Source: Maribacter sp. ACAM166 (GTDB lineage Bacteria > Bacteroidota > Bacteroidia > Flavobacteriales > Flavobacteriaceae). From it: DNA of 64,000 nucleotides. Positions within the stretch are counted from its first letter, which is position 1. Each line of letters opens with the position of its first letter. Made by a program: the position numbers and the translations under genes. The stretch spans positions 62,001-126,000 of the forward strand of contig NZ_VAUW01000005.1 in NCBI RefSeq assembly GCF_005771495.1. Direction: 5' to 3'. This document shows positions 62,619 through 64,000 of this stretch, one piece after another. A model generated the notes under the pieces. It did no database searches. It was not told the DNA's origin and saw only the letters and a list, made by a program, of their open reading frames with translations.

Positions 62619-63950
62619 ATGTTACGTGGTATTAGAATTCTAGTCTTTCTTTTTTTTGTTTGTTTCTCACTTTCTGCGGTAGCTCAAACTTACCAGTTAC
62701 CCGCTGGTGAAAAATTTCATAAAATAAAGTTTGAGCTCATCAACAACTTGATGATTATACCAATTGATGTGAATGGGACCCAGCTTTCGTTTGTTTTAGA
62801 CTCTGGGGTGGGCACTCCAATTCTATTCAATTTAGCTGATCAAGATTCTATTCAGCTCAATAATGTGACCGAAATAACGATAAATGGACTTGGAGAAGGA
62901 GACCCAATAAACGCACTCAAATCTACTGGTAATTTTGTAAAACTTGGCAGTGTTAAGAATCTATCACAAGATATTTATGTGGTTATGGATGCCGGTATTA
63001 ATTTCTCACCAAGCTTAGGTATTCCTATACATGGAATTATTGGGTATGATCTGTTTCGTGATTTTGTAGTGGATATTAATTATTCAACTAGGGTTATTAG
63101 GTTTTATGATTCTGATACGTATAAGTATAGAGTGTCTAAAAATTCTCGGGTTTTAGATATATCCGTTATAAGAAAAAAAGCCTATTTGGATGCCCTTGTA
63201 ATTGTCAAGAGTTCTAAAGAAATTCCTGTTAAGTTGTTGATAGATACTGGCAGTAGTGATGCCGTGTGGCTTTTTGAGGATGAGCATATCAGAATTCCAG
63301 AAAAGTATTATGAAGATTTTCTAGGAAAAGGTCTTGCTGGTGATATTTATGGAAAGCGAACTAAAATTCACCACTTGAAAATTTCAGATTTTATAATGAA
63401 AGATGCTAAAGCTGCTTTTCCTGATATGGAAACTTTTAATACGATTACAGACTTTGGGGGAAGAAACGGAAGCTTGGGTGGTGAAGTATTAAAGCGTTTT
63501 AACTTGGTCTTCGATTATTCGAATCAGAAAATAATACTAAAGAAGAATTCCAATTTTGATAAAATATTTCAATACAACATCAGTGGTATTGATTTACAGC
63601 ATGCAGGTATTCGATATGTATCTGAACGAATAGCAGATAGAAACGGGGTGGTGTATAGTGATAAAAAGACATATGGTGATGTTCAAATCGTATTGCAGGG
63701 CGCAACAAGGTTAAGCGTCGTGCCAGAAATAATTGTGTCTGGTATACGTCAGGGTAGTCCAGCTCATTCGGCAGGTTTACAAGAAGGCGACGTGATTTTA
63801 GCAGTTAATGGCAAACGTATTCATCGTTATAAATTGCAGGAAATCATGCATTTAATTAATGATAAAAAAGGAAAAAAAGTGAAGGTATTGGTAGAGCGTT
63901 ATAATAACGATTTACTGTTCAGTTTTATTTTAAAACCATTATTTGAATAA
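62619..63950 (+). CDS. Exported retropepsin-like aspartyl protease with PDZ domain
   Basis: A 443-residue protein: signal peptide (ending AVAQ), a first aspartyl protease-like half with SFVLDSGVGTP, a second half with LLIDTGSSDAVWLF, and a C-terminal PDZ domain (GIRQGSPAHSAGLQEGDVILAVNGKRIHRY, about residues 375-440). The two D-S/T-G motifs can pair in a single active site. Divergent from the aminotransferase gene; TATCTTG at 62585-62591 with TTTTG 15 bp upstream may be the promoter. Confidence 0.88.
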   Translation: MLRGIRILVFLFFVCFSLSAVAQTYQLPAGEKFHKIKFELINNLMIIPIDVNGTQLSFVLDSGVGTPILFNLADQDSIQLNNVTEITINGLGEGDPINALKSTGNFVKLGSVKNLSQDIYVVMDAGINFSPSLGIPIHGIIGYDLFRDFVVDINYSTRVIRFYDSDTYKYRVSKNSRVLDISVIRKKAYLDALVIVKSSKEIPVKLLIDTGSSDAVWLFEDEHIRIPEKYYEDFLGKGLAGDIYGKRTKIHHLKISDFIMKDAKAAFPDMETFNTITDFGGRNGSLGGEVLKRFNLVFDYSNQKIILKKNSNFDKIFQYNISGIDLQHAGIRYVSERIADRNGVVYSDKKTYGDVQIVLQGATRLSVVPEIIVSGIRQGSPAHSAGLQEGDVILAVNGKRIHRYKLQEIMHLINDKKGKKVKVLVERYNNDLLFSFILKPLFE

Positions 63951-63951
63951 A

Positions 63952-63978
63952 AAAACCCAACTCTAAAGTTGGGTTTTT
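63952..63978 (+). terminator. Terminator of the aspartyl protease gene
   Basis: A near-perfect stem AAAAACCCAACT / AGTTGGGTTTTT with a CTA-type loop directly after the stop at 63948-63950. Confidence 0.8.
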
Positions 63979-64000
63979 AAATTATATGAAGTTATTTTTA

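Overview
The window looks like chromosomal DNA of a marine member of the Bacteroidota, family Flavobacteriaceae. The signs are AT-rich sequence, a Na+-translocating NADH:quinone reductase operon, type IX secretion (T9SS) plug and sorting-domain proteins, flavobacterial DUF families (DUF3667, DUF6702, DUF4174, a DUF6747-like protein), and promoters of the TTTG-N17-TAnnTTTG type. The genus cannot be fixed from the sequence. I see no rRNA, tRNA, CRISPR array, insertion sequence or prophage. It is mostly housekeeping DNA with a few accessory islands.

Layout. 1-5.6 kb: potassium uptake (trkA partial, trkH), an aspartate-type aminotransferase, a front-end fatty acid desaturase and rsmG. 5.6-6.6 kb: no intact gene, but a decayed small secreted-protein gene. 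6.6-11.7 kb (minus strand): a DinB-like protein, pruA, apaG, a DUF3667 membrane protein and the T9SS plug protein. 11.9-19.4 kb: nqrABCDEF, then a small conserved gene and the flavin transferase apbE, which should flavinylate NqrB and NqrC. 19.4-22.6 kb (minus): a methyltransferase, map and gpmI. 22.8-24.5 kb: two tandem ankyrin-repeat secreted proteins, a 55-residue membrane protein and a frameshifted small gene.

24.6-31.3 kb (minus): a Tat-type M15 peptidase, a T9SS type-B-sorted protein, and a 1584-residue surface protein carrying two arrays of near-identical in-frame repeats (units of 261 and 177 bp). 31.9-36.3 kb: two paralogous carboxypeptidase-regulatory-like proteins, a DUF6702 protein and a large M1 metallopeptidase, apparently one operon. 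36.3-41 kb: tatA, a PAP2 phosphatase, an O-methyltransferase, a GNAT enzyme, kynureninase and an MFS transporter. 41-45 kb: a gene broken by an in-frame TAA, a lipoprotein, a stand-alone ClpP with a clear promoter, and a heavily decayed gene.

45-48.7 kb (minus): a light-response/DNA-repair cassette made of a flavin-reductase-like protein, a 44-residue DUF2256 zinc-finger protein, CRY-DASH and an iron-sulfur (6-4) photolyase-type protein. 48.8-53.6 kb: kynurenine 3-monooxygenase, a DUF4174 protein, a coiled-coil protein whose zinc ribbon has lost its cysteines, a Nif3-like protein and lpxK. 53.6-57.8 kb (minus): a hybrid histidine kinase overlapping a GAPDH gene, and lipA. 57.9-60.1 kb (minus): an ECF sigma factor, a small cysteine-rich protein, and an anti-sigma/sigma pair. 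60.3-64 kb: murB, a second aminotransferase and an aspartyl protease with a PDZ domain.

Most notable are the four decayed or interrupted genes, three of them not visible as single ORFs, the photolyase/DUF2256 cassette, the repeat arrays in the giant surface protein, and the GAPDH-histidine kinase overlap.
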